A stretch of 64,000 nt of DNA. It comes from Cognatiyoonia koreensis (GTDB lineage Bacteria; Pseudomonadota; Alphaproteobacteria; Rhodobacterales; Rhodobacteraceae). The translations under genes and the position numbers were made by a program. The stretch is taken from NCBI RefSeq assembly GCF_900109295.1, contig NZ_FOIZ01000002.1:310001-374000 (forward strand). The letters run 5' to 3'. Under the pieces are notes generated by a model that searched no databases, was not told the origin of the DNA, and was given only the letters and a program-made list of their open reading frames with translations. Below, one piece after another: positions 25,105 to 34,483 of the stretch. Positions within the stretch are counted from its first letter, which is position 1. Each line of letters opens with the position of its first letter.

Positions 25105-25968
25105 ATGAGTGAATGGATCACGATTTCCGGGAAATTTCTGTTCCTGATTGTCGCCGTCATCGCAGGTGCGTGGCTTTGGGCCAACGCCCGATATCGAAAC
25201 GGCATGGCCGACGCGGAAACAGCATGGGCTGACATTGCCAGCCGTCAAACCGAAACTGCGGATCGCTACACACCGGAAATGGTTCGTGACCTGCCAGAGG
25301 TTGCCCAGCGTTACCTGAACCATGCCATTGCGCCAGGCACTCCGCTGCTGCGCAAAGCAGAGTTGGAGATGGCGGGCGAATTCCTTCTGGGAGAGCCCGG
25401 CGCGCAGAAAACCTTTGCTATGCTGGCGCGGCAAGTCCTCGCGCCGCCGCATGAGTTCGTCTGGATTGCGCGGATGTCATCAGGCCCCGTCCGGATCAGC
25501 GGCAGTGACGGGCTGCATCATCGTCATGGCTGGACCCGTTTCTGGATGTTGCACAGCCTGCCGCTGGTCCAACTTGCAGCAACAGCTGATCTTGATCGTG
25601 CGGCCGCGGCCCGCCCCGCGATCGAGGCTATTTGGGCTCCCGCCACGATGTTGCCCGCCAATGGCGCGTCGTGGGTGCAGACCGGCCCAGATACCGCGGA
25701 TGTCACGTTTGGCACGGAGGCAGAGGCGATAACGATCACCCTTCGGATCAATGCAGATGGTGCTCTGAAAGAAATCTGGACCATGCGATGGAGCGACTCG
25801 AACGTCGAAAAGACGTACAAAATCCAGCCCTTTGGCGCGACGATCCAGGCCGAAGACAACTACAATGGTTTCACGATTCCAAGTCGCGTCACCGTGGGAA
25901 ATCACTTTGGCACCGACCACTTCCTTCCGTTCTTCATCGCACGCCTGACACACGTACGCCACTTCTGA
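25105..25968 (+). CDS. DUF6544 family membrane-anchored protein
   Basis: A 287-aa protein with one N-terminal membrane helix (FLFLIVAVIAGAWLWANARY) followed by a soluble domain. Phrases such as LPEVAQRYLNHAIAPGTP, the central FVWIARMSSGPVRISGSDG and the GFTIPSRVTVGNHFGTDHFLPFFIARLTHVRHF end match the DUF6544 (DUF6920) pattern as I recall it; function is unknown. The frame is open from 25045, but GAGG lies 9 nt before the ATG at 25105. The M23 protein gene begins 12 bp after its stop, so they form an operon. Confidence 0.7.
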   Translation: MSEWITISGKFLFLIVAVIAGAWLWANARYRNGMADAETAWADIASRQTETADRYTPEMVRDLPEVAQRYLNHAIAPGTPLLRKAELEMAGEFLLGEPGAQKTFAMLARQVLAPPHEFVWIARMSSGPVRISGSDGLHHRHGWTRFWMLHSLPLVQLAATADLDRAAAARPAIEAIWAPATMLPANGASWVQTGPDTADVTFGTEAEAITITLRINADGALKEIWTMRWSDSNVEKTYKIQPFGATIQAEDNYNGFTIPSRVTVGNHFGTDHFLPFFIARLTHVRHF

Positions 25969-25980
25969 AAAGGGAAAACG

Positions 25981-26922
25981 ATGAACACTGTGATCATTGG
26001 TTTGGGTTTCACGCAGGTGTTGCTACCGATTGCACTTATCGCCGCAAACACCTTGATACCAAGTGCGTCACGTTTTGGTCTGGGGTTGCGAAGTGGGGCA
26101 CTCTTTCTGCTTCTGATTTATGCTGCGTTGGCAGGTCTATGGCTGTTTCCACCATGGTGGACGCCCTATCTTTTCATGGGTTTGCTCATGATTGGTGCGA
26201 TCTTCCGATATGGCCGGATTAGGCATGCGACACACCGTTGGATCAGACGAACAGAACAGACCGCAGCCGCCCTTGCCCTTGTCGGTGCTGCGCTCGTCCT
26301 CGTTCCAGCCTTGCAAGGTCGCAGTGCTCCGGACGATACTGTCGATCTGGCGATGCCGGTCGGACCGGGGCGCTATCTCGTTCTCAACGGCGGGACAACA
26401 GACCCAATCAACGCACATCTTTTCACACTGACCGCCGAAACCGCGCGCGCCTACCGCGGACAAAGCTATGCGATCGACATTATCGGCATTGATCGATTTG
26501 GCCTGCGCGCCGACGGGATTTCGCCAGTCGATCCGACAGCATACCAAATCTACGGCACGCCCGTGCGGGCACCCTGTACAGGCACCATCGTGCAGCGGAT
26601 TGACGGCGTTGCAGATATGCCAGTCCCAGTGATGGACAGAGAGAACATGACCGGTAATTCGGTGATGATCGATTGCGATGGGTACGTCGTGCTTCTGGCG
26701 CATCTGGCCGCCAACAGCATCGCGGTGGAACTAGGCCAGTCCGTGCAGACCGGCACGCTTATCGGACAGGTCGGGAATAGCGGCAACACGGGCGAACCGC
26801 ATCTGCACATCCACGTTCAAAGTGCGCTGCCAGATGACGATCCGATCTCGGCAAACCCGCTTTGGTTCACTCTCGACGGCCAGTTTTTCGTGCGCAATGA
26901 CCGGTTCACGGTGGACGAGTAG
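25981..26922 (+). CDS. Membrane protein with C-terminal M23 (LytM) peptidase domain
   Basis: A 313-aa protein: four or so N-terminal transmembrane helices (about 4-110) and then an M23-type domain (about 130-310). The metal-site segments are NAHLFTL..., QSYAIDIIGID and the closing HLHIHVQ; the usual HxGxD motif is replaced by SYAID, so the first ligand is probably the His in NAHLF, as in the QxYAID subgroup of M23 proteins. Activity on peptidoglycan is likely but unproven. It is preceded closely by the DUF6544 gene, with a GAAAAGGGAAAACG site before the ATG. Confidence 0.82.
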   Translation: MNTVIIGLGFTQVLLPIALIAANTLIPSASRFGLGLRSGALFLLLIYAALAGLWLFPPWWTPYLFMGLLMIGAIFRYGRIRHATHRWIRRTEQTAAALALVGAALVLVPALQGRSAPDDTVDLAMPVGPGRYLVLNGGTTDPINAHLFTLTAETARAYRGQSYAIDIIGIDRFGLRADGISPVDPTAYQIYGTPVRAPCTGTIVQRIDGVADMPVPVMDRENMTGNSVMIDCDGYVVLLAHLAANSIAVELGQSVQTGTLIGQVGNSGNTGEPHLHIHVQSALPDDDPISANPLWFTLDGQFFVRNDRFTVDE

Positions 26923-26984
26923 ACAATGGATAAGAGGCGAATTCGCGGATCCAGTGTCATTGACCGGTCTCGTATGGCCGCGCC

Positions 26985-27644
26985 TTAACGCTCGGTACTT
27001 TGCGCCATGTAAACCTCTTCGCCCAATTCAGCACGGCAAAGCCGCGGGATGAACCCGCTTTCCGAAAAATCCCTCGGGCAATAGCTCGTGGCGGAAGGCG
27101 TGTCGGGCAAAAGGCCTCCGGCCTGATAGGTCGCGGCAATCAACTCACTACAAAAGAAACTGCCCTCGTCGCGCGCCGTCAAGTAACGCTCGCGAAAGTA
27201 ATACCACATCAGATGGCTGGTTTCCGGATAAGTGGAGTCACGAATTTCCGGATCATTGATAAAGGCCGCCATGGCCGTGCGCATCTCTTGCGTGCGTTCT
27301 ACGTGCAGGTAACGGGCGGACAGCAGGTAATAGCCCCACTTTTCAAAGTAATCCTCCAACCGCTTCTCAAGATCGACAAGCATCGGCCCGGTATCGGGAA
27401 ACCGGTGTCCCGGTTTGATGTCGAACCCGCCAATGGTGGTGGATTCCCAAAGATAAAGCCCGGAATGGATCGTTTCGGGATCAATATCCCGCGGCTCAAC
27501 CACCATGGCAACATGCGACCAGACACCGCCCGTCACCATTTCGATCACGCGCGATTGCCAGCCACGACCACGAAAAAAGATAAGATCACCGGTTTGCAGC
27601 GTGGGGATGATTTTACGCCAGGGGGCAAGAGGTCTGCGAAACAT
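26985..27644 (-). CDS. YiiX/YebB-like NlpC/P60-type cysteine hydrolase
   Basis: A 219-aa protein of the circularly permuted papain-like group. TGDLIFFRGRG and the catalytic His44 in VWSHVAMVVE come first, and the catalytic Cys in GSFFCSELIAATYQAGG lies near residue 170, the order expected for permuted members. There is no signal peptide. Substrate (amide or lipid) is unknown. It is the last of the minus-strand genes behind the histidine kinase, 34 bp downstream of it. Confidence 0.8.
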   Translation of the reverse strand: MFRRPLAPWRKIIPTLQTGDLIFFRGRGWQSRVIEMVTGGVWSHVAMVVEPRDIDPETIHSGLYLWESTTIGGFDIKPGHRFPDTGPMLVDLEKRLEDYFEKWGYYLLSARYLHVERTQEMRTAMAAFINDPEIRDSTYPETSHLMWYYFRERYLTARDEGSFFCSELIAATYQAGGLLPDTPSATSYCPRDFSESGFIPRLCRAELGEEVYMAQSTER

Positions 27645-27678
27645 CTGGAAAAGCCTTTATGAATTCTGAGAGGGACCG

Positions 27679-29622
27679 TCACTGAACGCGGGGAAGGATG
27701 ATCTTGAAAACAGTGCCCTGCCCCGGCAAAGAGCTGATCGCGGTTTGGATGCCGTTCTCGTCACAAAGTTGCCGCACGATACTAAGTCCCAGCCCATGCC
27801 CTTCATAATCACCACCGCGCACGTGACGGCGTTGGTACTGAGCAAGTTCATCGTCCGATAACCCCCGTCCGGTGTCATAGATATTCAGGCTCCAGTGCAT
27901 CCCGCTTGGACGACACCCCACCAATACCCCGCCGACATCAGTGTTCCTTATCGCGTTCGAAACAAGGTTCGAAGCAACGCGCATAAGAACAAACGCATTT
28001 GTTCTTGTGCGCGCGGTTGATGGAACGACGCGAAACCTTAATCCCTTTGCGGCAGCTTCGGCCGCGAACATGGCATCAAGGTTGTTGAGGATCAGCGAAA
28101 TGTCGAATTCCTCGATGTCACCGTCTGAGCCTCGCGCGACATGGCCTTCGTCACCATTCGCCTCGGCAATTTGCCTGCGCACGATGTCATCAAGATAGTC
28201 GATGGCAGTGCCAAGATCCCGGCGACCCGTCCCGTCGCTGTCATTGCCTGCAAGGGCAAGCCGCATGGACGACAACGGTTGTTGAATATCATGTGCTGCG
28301 GCCGCCATTCGCCTGGAGATATCAAGCTTCTCTTCGGCCAACCGCAACTCGGATACGAGAGAGCGTTCCCGCTGCTTCTTGATCTCGTTGATTTGGGCGA
28401 ACATCGCTCCGGACAGCGCGACAGATTCAAACGCGAGGCCGTAGATAAAAACCGTCGCCGCGTCTTGATAGGTGTAATACCCGGTCAGGAAATCGCTCAG
28501 ATTCAGCGGCACCAACATAAAGGCAAGCACCACGCAACCTGCCGCAAAAAACCAACGGCCTGTGACTCGCCGAACCACGCCAATCACCGCGTTAACGATG
28601 ACAATCGCAACGCAAACGAACCCCCATCGGACCGATGCGGCAAACGGTATTCCAAAAATATCAACGGAAGAGGTCACGATCAGCATCGTCAACGCAGCAA
28701 TCAGCACGATCCGTTTGTGCCATTTTCCGATTTGCAGATGCCCTGACAGAAACGCCCGCTGGAACATCAGGTAGAAAACAATCGCCAATGTCGCCCACCA
28801 AAACCGCATACCCGGGTAAACGACCTCTGTCAGAAATGGCACGAAAGGGAACAGATTAAGCACATAGCAGTAATGCATTGCGGCACTTAAAATGTAGGCC
28901 ACGTAATAAACTGAAATCCACCGGTGCAGCACCCCGATCAAGCTGGTCGTGATCAAGGTGACACCGAAAATCAGTCCAAGGATGATGTAGTTTTGCAGTT
29001 CCTTCAAAAAGCGCCGGTCACGATAGTCTTCTGGCACTTCGATACTCATTGGGGCGGATGATGATACGTTGGCATAAGAAACGAATAGCGTAGCGACCGA
29101 CTGGGCGGGCATGGTGAAGGTCGCGTAATGAAACCGGTCAGGGTCCGTCCATGGCGCGTCATCGGGAAAGACAAGGATTGGCGCAGTCGGCGGGGGCTGT
29201 CCTTCCAACACAAGATTGACCTCGCGCTTGCCCCAGGGGATCTGATTGAATGCCAATACCCAATCCTGCCGCTGGTCTGTGTCATTCCTCAATTCGGTGC
29301 GCACATGGATGACTGCGCTATTCCATCCAAACCCGATTTGTGGCGTCGTGATGGGCTCAAAGACCGTTTCCGGCAACGCAAGCAGTTCAGGCAGGGTCAG
29401 TCGGGCGTCCCAATCTGCTTCCGTCACATCGTGTTCAATAATTACACTGCTATAAGGCGCGAGGCGAAACAGCGCCTCAATCGGATCAAGACTGATCTCC
29501 CGACGCTCTTGCGCGTTGGAAACACTGGACACCCCAAGCGATAAGAAACAGATGCAGCAAATCAGGACAACGTGCCGAACGATTGTCATCGCTGCGCTTG
29601 ATTTTGCCTTGCGAAATTTCAT
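27679..29622 (-). CDS. Sensor histidine kinase with 7TMR-DISM module
   Basis: A 647-aa inner-membrane kinase. An N-terminal membrane/signal segment is followed by a periplasmic 7TMR-DISM extracellular domain (about 40-185), then seven transmembrane helices (about 190-395), a short coiled coil (EIKKQRERSLVSELRLAEEKLDISRRM), the H-box AAAHDIQQPLSSMRL and an HATPase domain with SNLVSNAIRN, YDTGRGLSDDEL and GHGLGLSIVRQL. All kinase residues are intact. Its cognate regulator is probably the LuxR-type protein at 30600, with a lipoprotein gene between; the DISM module should read a small carbohydrate-like or surface ligand. Confidence 0.92.
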   Translation of the reverse strand: MKFRKAKSSAAMTIVRHVVLICCICFLSLGVSSVSNAQERREISLDPIEALFRLAPYSSVIIEHDVTEADWDARLTLPELLALPETVFEPITTPQIGFGWNSAVIHVRTELRNDTDQRQDWVLAFNQIPWGKREVNLVLEGQPPPTAPILVFPDDAPWTDPDRFHYATFTMPAQSVATLFVSYANVSSSAPMSIEVPEDYRDRRFLKELQNYIILGLIFGVTLITTSLIGVLHRWISVYYVAYILSAAMHYCYVLNLFPFVPFLTEVVYPGMRFWWATLAIVFYLMFQRAFLSGHLQIGKWHKRIVLIAALTMLIVTSSVDIFGIPFAASVRWGFVCVAIVIVNAVIGVVRRVTGRWFFAAGCVVLAFMLVPLNLSDFLTGYYTYQDAATVFIYGLAFESVALSGAMFAQINEIKKQRERSLVSELRLAEEKLDISRRMAAAAHDIQQPLSSMRLALAGNDSDGTGRRDLGTAIDYLDDIVRRQIAEANGDEGHVARGSDGDIEEFDISLILNNLDAMFAAEAAAKGLRFRVVPSTARTRTNAFVLMRVASNLVSNAIRNTDVGGVLVGCRPSGMHWSLNIYDTGRGLSDDELAQYQRRHVRGGDYEGHGLGLSIVRQLCDENGIQTAISSLPGQGTVFKIILPRVQ

Positions 29623-29817
29623 CTGGCGGCGTGCCTTGCTTCTATCGAAATGCCCGTAACTGCGAACCCACGGGGGCGAAATTGCACGGCGATATCAAAT
29701 AAACGCACGAAAATGCAGCTGAGCCAAGAAATTACTCACGTCTCAACACGGTACTGTTTCTCCGCCCAATCCAAAGCAGGCGAAGAAACCGCAATTGGGA
29801 AAGTGCTCGACAGACGT

Positions 29818-30504
29818 TCAGTTGTTATCTCTGTCCGCCCGGAACTGACCCGTCGTGATGTCGATACCGCCGCCGCCAGTGACAAAGGATGCATCCCCGG
29901 TCGTGCGACCGGTTACGGTCGATCCGTTGTTGCCAAAGCCAGAGCGGTTGCGCATCTCGCCAGTGACATCCGCATCAATCTCGACGGATCGCGCGCTGTC
30001 ACCACCAAAGAAACCTGTCAGCGTGCCGTCAAAGGTCGTTCCTTCGAACTCCTTATCAAGTCCGCCGATCTGGCCCGAAATAGCAAGGCTTCCGTCCAAC
30101 GCTTCCAGACCCTCATTGCCATTGACGGTATTAAAGTTCGTGATCGTCCCAGAGACGGGATACTTCCCGCCACCCACATCAATCACCATCCGCACATCGC
30201 CAAACATTGCGTTGATGTCCGGCTCACCATTCACGGTAAGGCCAGTGGCCCAATGGCCCTGATAAGTCGCCGCACCGTTCCGAACACCGGCAATTGGGCC
30301 AGTTTCGTCAAGACGAAAGCCGCCGTTGATAAAGTTGCGCTGTTCCTGGACCTCTGCGGCACTTGAAAATGTGGTTGGGTTGGGCTCTGGGCCGTCTTTG
30401 TCACCTGGCTTGTCACCCGGTGGTTTTTCAATTGAAGTGCCGCCACAGGCCACCAGAAGGGTGACACCAAGCGCGCCAAAGATATGATTTGAATATTTAA
30501 ACAT
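29818..30504 (-). CDS. Surface lipoprotein with TbpB-like beta-barrel
   Basis: A 228-aa lipoprotein: MFKYSNHIFGALGVTLLVACGG gives a lipobox LVAC. The mature part has a charged low-complexity linker, then a Gly-rich all-beta domain (YQGHWATGLTVNG, MVIDVGGGKYPVSGTITNF, LDGSLAISGQIGG, FDGTLTGFFGGDSARSVEIDADV) resembling the C-terminal barrel of transferrin-binding/Slam-type lipoproteins. The ATG at 30504 is chosen over 30519 because of GAGGGAA before it. It sits between response regulator and kinase genes. A gene of similar design is at 55023. Confidence 0.75.
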   Translation of the reverse strand: MFKYSNHIFGALGVTLLVACGGTSIEKPPGDKPGDKDGPEPNPTTFSSAAEVQEQRNFINGGFRLDETGPIAGVRNGAATYQGHWATGLTVNGEPDINAMFGDVRMVIDVGGGKYPVSGTITNFNTVNGNEGLEALDGSLAISGQIGGLDKEFEGTTFDGTLTGFFGGDSARSVEIDADVTGEMRNRSGFGNNGSTVTGRTTGDASFVTGGGGIDITTGQFRADRDNN

Positions 30505-30599
30505 CGTTCCCTCATTCACTTTTTAGAGTGGGCTGAGGGTGTGCGAAGCGGGGATGTCAGACCATAGGGGTAACTCCCCATATTGTCGGGCAGCCGGTC

Positions 30600-31241
30600 C
30601 TATAGCTGGCTCTGGACGTCGAACAGCCCTTCGCGGACAGCATAGGCCAGTAATTCTGCCATAGATTGGACACCCAATTTGGACATGATACTGGAGCGAT
30701 GATTTTCGACGGTCTTCGGGCTTATGCCCAGACGTTTGGCAATTGCTTTGGTCGTCAATCCGCTGGCAATCTTGCTGATGATCTGCCGCTCGCGCTTTGT
30801 CAGCGCAGCAGTTTCCGTGCCTTTCGCAATGATCTCTGCCGCGTCTGACGAAACGATCTTGCCGCCTTCAAGAAGGATTGGGATCGCCTGTTCGAATTCA
30901 CTGATCGCGCCGCGTTTTGTGAAAATGCCATCGGCACCCGCGTCCTGCAACTCCCTGAGCAGCGCGCTCGAGGTGATGCCGGAAAACACCGCCACACGGG
31001 TGTCAGGCGACCAGCGCTTCACTTCGACCAGAACAGAAATGCCCTGCGCGAACGGCATCGCAATATCCAGGGTCAACAGGTCCGGCTGGTGGCGTTTGGT
31101 CAGGGCAACCGCGCTTAAACCGTCGCTGGCGTGGGCAACAACACGGATGTTGCCCTGCTCTTCCAGAATATTGGCAATGCCGTGACGCAAAAGCTCGTGG
31201 TCGTCAGCAACAATAGCGGAATAGTTTGCCTGCGCTTTCAT
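30600..31241 (-). CDS. LuxR/NarL-type response regulator
   Basis: A 213-aa DNA-binding response regulator. The receiver has the acidic pocket D13-D14, phospho-acceptor D59 in LLTLDIAMP, and a conserved Thr/Ser and Lys further on. The C-terminal GerE helix-turn-helix contains LTKRERQIISKIASGLTTKAIAKRLGISPKTVENHRSSIMSKLGV. It is 96 bp upstream of the lipoprotein and about 1 kb upstream of the DISM kinase, all on the same strand, so it is the likely partner of that kinase. Confidence 0.94.
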   Translation of the reverse strand: MKAQANYSAIVADDHELLRHGIANILEEQGNIRVVAHASDGLSAVALTKRHQPDLLTLDIAMPFAQGISVLVEVKRWSPDTRVAVFSGITSSALLRELQDAGADGIFTKRGAISEFEQAIPILLEGGKIVSSDAAEIIAKGTETAALTKRERQIISKIASGLTTKAIAKRLGISPKTVENHRSSIMSKLGVQSMAELLAYAVREGLFDVQSQL

Positions 31242-31413
31242 CAGGCGACATTGGACTAATAATTATGCCTCGGGAAGTGCGGAAATTAATCCAAAAGAAC
31301 CGCAGGGCAGCAGCATTCTGCGCGCCAACCTGCAGATTGGATTAACTGTGGCGAAGACAAAATCTATCGCAGTCAACCGGCACATAGCTTTGGTATGTTG
31401 CACGCCAGATAAT

Positions 31414-32793
31414 CTAGGATGGTAGGAATATTGCCTTCGTGTTGACGAATTCCTTCATACCAAACCCGCCATGTTCACGCCCGTATCCGGAATCCTTCAC
31501 ACCGCCAAATGGCATGTTCGGGTCAGCCGCTCCGAAGGAATTGATGCGGACCATGCCGGTGTCGAAATGATCGCGCGCCAGCCGCAGGGCGTGGTCTTCA
31601 TCTTTGCAAAAGATACCCCCTCCCAAACCATAGCGGCTTTCATTTGCAATGCGCATCGCCTCTTCGTCGTCCTTGGCGCGGATGATTGATGCGACGGGAC
31701 CAAAAATCTCGTCGTCATATGCAGGCATGCCAGGCGCAAGTTCTGCCAAAACCGTCGCAGGATAATAGGCACCCGGACCGTCAGGCGCGGTGCCACCACA
31801 AAGGACCTTCGCACCTTTCTTGACGCTCTCATCCACTTGATCTTTAACTGTATCAAACTGGTCATGGCTGGACAGCGGACCAAGCTGGGTGTCTTCCTTC
31901 GTCGGATCGCCCATGATGACATCTTTCATCTGCGCAACAAAGGCATCGACAAAGGCATCATGGACCTTATCCGTGACAATGAACCGCTTGGCGGACACGC
32001 ATGTTTCGCCGTTGTTATAAAGCCGCCCCATCACTGAATACTTCACAGCCGTTTCGATGTCGGCATCTTCAAGAACAAGATACGCATCGTTCGATCCCAA
32101 CTCCAATACGGTCTTTTTCAGCGCCTTCGCGGCCGCTGCACCAACGTGCTTTCCGGCCCCGTCGCTGCCGGTCAGGGTCACGCCACGAACCTTTGGATGC
32201 TCGATCAGTTTATCGCTTGTATCATGATCGATAAGGACAACCTGAAACAGGTCCTCCGGCAGGCCCGCTTCGATGCACAGTTCGCGCAGGCGTAGGCCCG
32301 AGCCCGTACAAATGCTCGCGTGCTTGAGAACGCACCCGTTGCCAGTCATCAGATTTGCAGCCAGCACACGGACCGGCTGGTAAAGTGGAAAGTTCCACGG
32401 CTGGATCGAATAGATCACACCAAGCGGCTGATAGCTGATCAAGCCACGCTTCCCATCCTTCCCGTGCGTCCGTTCCTCATCAGCCAGTTCGTCAGGACCA
32501 TGCTTGGCAGTGTACTCAAAGATCGCGGCGCAAAGCTCGACCTCCGTCTGGCCGTCTTTCAACAGCTTACCGGTTTCACGGGTCATGAGTTCCGCCAACT
32601 CATCAGCGTTTTCGCGCAGTTTCTCTGCGATCTTCGTCAGATAGGGCGCGCGTTCTTGATGCGACAGCTTGCGCCACTCCAGAAACGCCGCGTGACAGGC
32701 CTCAAGCCGGTCAGTCGCTTCCTTCTCGGTCATCAAGTCATAGGTTTGAATGTCTTCGCCAGTCGCGGGGTTGATGGTTGTGATCTTGGACAT
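31414..32793 (-). CDS. NAD(P)-dependent aldehyde dehydrogenase, YneI/Sad (succinate-semialdehyde) type
   Basis: A 459-aa ALDH superfamily enzyme of the short succinate-semialdehyde dehydrogenase group. General base E231 in LELGSNDAYLVLEDAD and nucleophile C265 in NNGETCVSAKR are in place, as are IQPWNFPLYQP and the terminal SGYGREHGGFGMKEFVNTK. The ATG at 32793 has AGAGGAG upstream; a 31-codon extension is rejected. Oxidation of a C4 semialdehyde is the expected reaction. The gene is divergent from the Gfo/Idh oxidoreductase across a 198-bp gap. Confidence 0.92.
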   Translation of the reverse strand: MSKITTINPATGEDIQTYDLMTEKEATDRLEACHAAFLEWRKLSHQERAPYLTKIAEKLRENADELAELMTRETGKLLKDGQTEVELCAAIFEYTAKHGPDELADEERTHGKDGKRGLISYQPLGVIYSIQPWNFPLYQPVRVLAANLMTGNGCVLKHASICTGSGLRLRELCIEAGLPEDLFQVVLIDHDTSDKLIEHPKVRGVTLTGSDGAGKHVGAAAAKALKKTVLELGSNDAYLVLEDADIETAVKYSVMGRLYNNGETCVSAKRFIVTDKVHDAFVDAFVAQMKDVIMGDPTKEDTQLGPLSSHDQFDTVKDQVDESVKKGAKVLCGGTAPDGPGAYYPATVLAELAPGMPAYDDEIFGPVASIIRAKDDEEAMRIANESRYGLGGGIFCKDEDHALRLARDHFDTGMVRINSFGAADPNMPFGGVKDSGYGREHGGFGMKEFVNTKAIFLPS

Positions 32794-32991
32794 GGGAACT
32801 CCTCTTGGGCTTGGGTGAACAACTATTCTGCTGCCCTTTAGTTCCTGCCGGTCAAACCAACGGCTGCGATGACATACCCCCGCCATGGCCTGAAAGCTTT
32901 TTGCGGATCAAAGGTGCCGGCATTGACCTTCAAATCGTTTCACTCCTAACCTTCACCGGTCTGAATGAGCAGCACGAAACTGGAAAGACCT

Positions 32992-34032
32992 ATGAGCCGA
33001 AACAAACAGGGCGCACTCATCGGTTGCGGGTTCTTCGCCGACAACCACATGCATGCCTGGAAAACGCTTGAAGGTGCCGAGATTGGTGCGGTCTGTGATC
33101 TTGACCGCGCAAAAGCCACGGCCATGGCGACCAAATTCGGAATCGCACGGATCTATGACGACCCGGCAAAAATGTTCGATCACGAAAATCTCGACTTCGT
33201 CGATGTCGCAACCACCGTTGAATCGCACCTTCCCTTGGTAAGGCTGGCGTCCACGCACGCAAAGACCGTCATCTGTCAAAAGCCATTTGCCGAAAATATG
33301 AAAGATGCGCATGCGATGGTCGCCGCAGCAAAGAACGCCGGTTCAAACCTATTGATCCACGAAAACTTTCGCTGGCAGAAACCGTTCTTAACCATGAAAA
33401 AGCTGGTCGACGACGGTACTATCGGTACCCCGCATTTCGCGCATTTCAGTTTCCGGCATGGCTATGACAACTACGTCAACCAACCGTATCTGGCCAAGAT
33501 CGATCGCTTTGCCATCATGGATGTCGGGCTCCACCTGTTCGATCTGGCGCGCCTTTTCATGGGCGAAGTGGCTCACCTGTCGTGCACCAAGCAAAGCCTC
33601 AATCCCATCGTGCAGGGCGAAGATGCGTTCACAGCCCTTTTGAACATGGAAAACGGCGGAACCTGCATTTGCGATTGTTCTTTCTACAGCAAATTCAGCC
33701 CTGAACCCTTTCCAAATACCGCCGCAGTGATCGAGGGCGACAAAGGCACGGTTCATCTGGATCGATGGAATCGATTGACTGTTCACACAGCCTCGGGTGC
33801 CGAGACCAGCAACGTCGATCCAGCGGTACCGTTGTGGGGTGCGAAACCATGGCATTGCGTTCAGGACAGCGTGACGAACTTTCAGGCACACGCCATTGAT
33901 GTGATGCATGGTCGTACAAATCCGCGCCCGTCAGGCGAGGATAACCTCAGGACCATGGCGTTGGCCTTGGCGGCATATGACGCAGCAGAGCAGGCCAGTT
34001 CCATGAATATGGCGCAATGGTCAGAAGACTGA
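32992..34032 (+). CDS. Gfo/Idh/MocA family oxidoreductase
   Basis: A 346-aa NAD(P)-dependent sugar or polyol oxidoreductase. The Rossmann motif is GALIGCGFFADNHMHAW; the EKP-type segment appears as TVICQKPFAENM; catalytic-region residues are in FAIMDVGLHLFDLARLF. The ATG at 32992 has GGAAAG before it; another at 32965 has none. Substrate unknown; it is a single gene followed by a 178-bp gap without a clear terminator. Confidence 0.88.
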   Translation: MSRNKQGALIGCGFFADNHMHAWKTLEGAEIGAVCDLDRAKATAMATKFGIARIYDDPAKMFDHENLDFVDVATTVESHLPLVRLASTHAKTVICQKPFAENMKDAHAMVAAAKNAGSNLLIHENFRWQKPFLTMKKLVDDGTIGTPHFAHFSFRHGYDNYVNQPYLAKIDRFAIMDVGLHLFDLARLFMGEVAHLSCTKQSLNPIVQGEDAFTALLNMENGGTCICDCSFYSKFSPEPFPNTAAVIEGDKGTVHLDRWNRLTVHTASGAETSNVDPAVPLWGAKPWHCVQDSVTNFQAHAIDVMHGRTNPRPSGEDNLRTMALALAAYDAAEQASSMNMAQWSED

Positions 34033-34210
34033 ACGGGGGCCGCATTCCCCTGTCATCGCAGCGAAACATACCGGCCCGATGCCTGTGCGATGGTGCGCCT
34101 TTGCATCAGGCAACGATGTTATGTGTCTAAGGGTGACAACCCCACATCGTCACGTTGCGCTTTTTAACCCTGCGCACACCACACGTATGAAACCACCGTG
34201 TCGGCTTGCT

Positions 34211-34483
34211 TCATTCGTTGATATCACGATCCCAATGCTTCACCTGGCCTTTGGGCAGGGCAAAGAAATAGCGCATCCCGATATAGGCGATCAGGGACAA
34301 GACTGCGAAAATCAGCAGTGTAATCGGCAGTGAAAACGACAGCCCCAGCAACATCAGCGTGCCAAGCACCAGTGCGCCGATAGCAAAGCCAAGCGAAATG
34401 AAACCGGGAACAAGGACCTCCAGCGTGGCAAGCGCCAGCGCGGCGGACATCCAGAACCACCATTCAGTCCAAAGCGACATCAC
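34211..34483 (-). CDS. NfeD-family membrane protein (short)
   Basis: A 90-aa protein with two to three helices (WFWMSAALALATLEVLVPGFISLGFAIGALVLGTLMLLGL and ITLLIFAVLSLIAYIGMRYFF). It has no room for the C-terminal OB domain or the N-terminal ClpP-like domain of larger NfeD proteins. Its start overlaps the SPFH gene's stop by 4 bp. Pairing with SPFH proteins in membrane microdomains is well known for the family. Confidence 0.87.
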   Translation of the reverse strand: MMSLWTEWWFWMSAALALATLEVLVPGFISLGFAIGALVLGTLMLLGLSFSLPITLLIFAVLSLIAYIGMRYFFALPKGQVKHWDRDINE

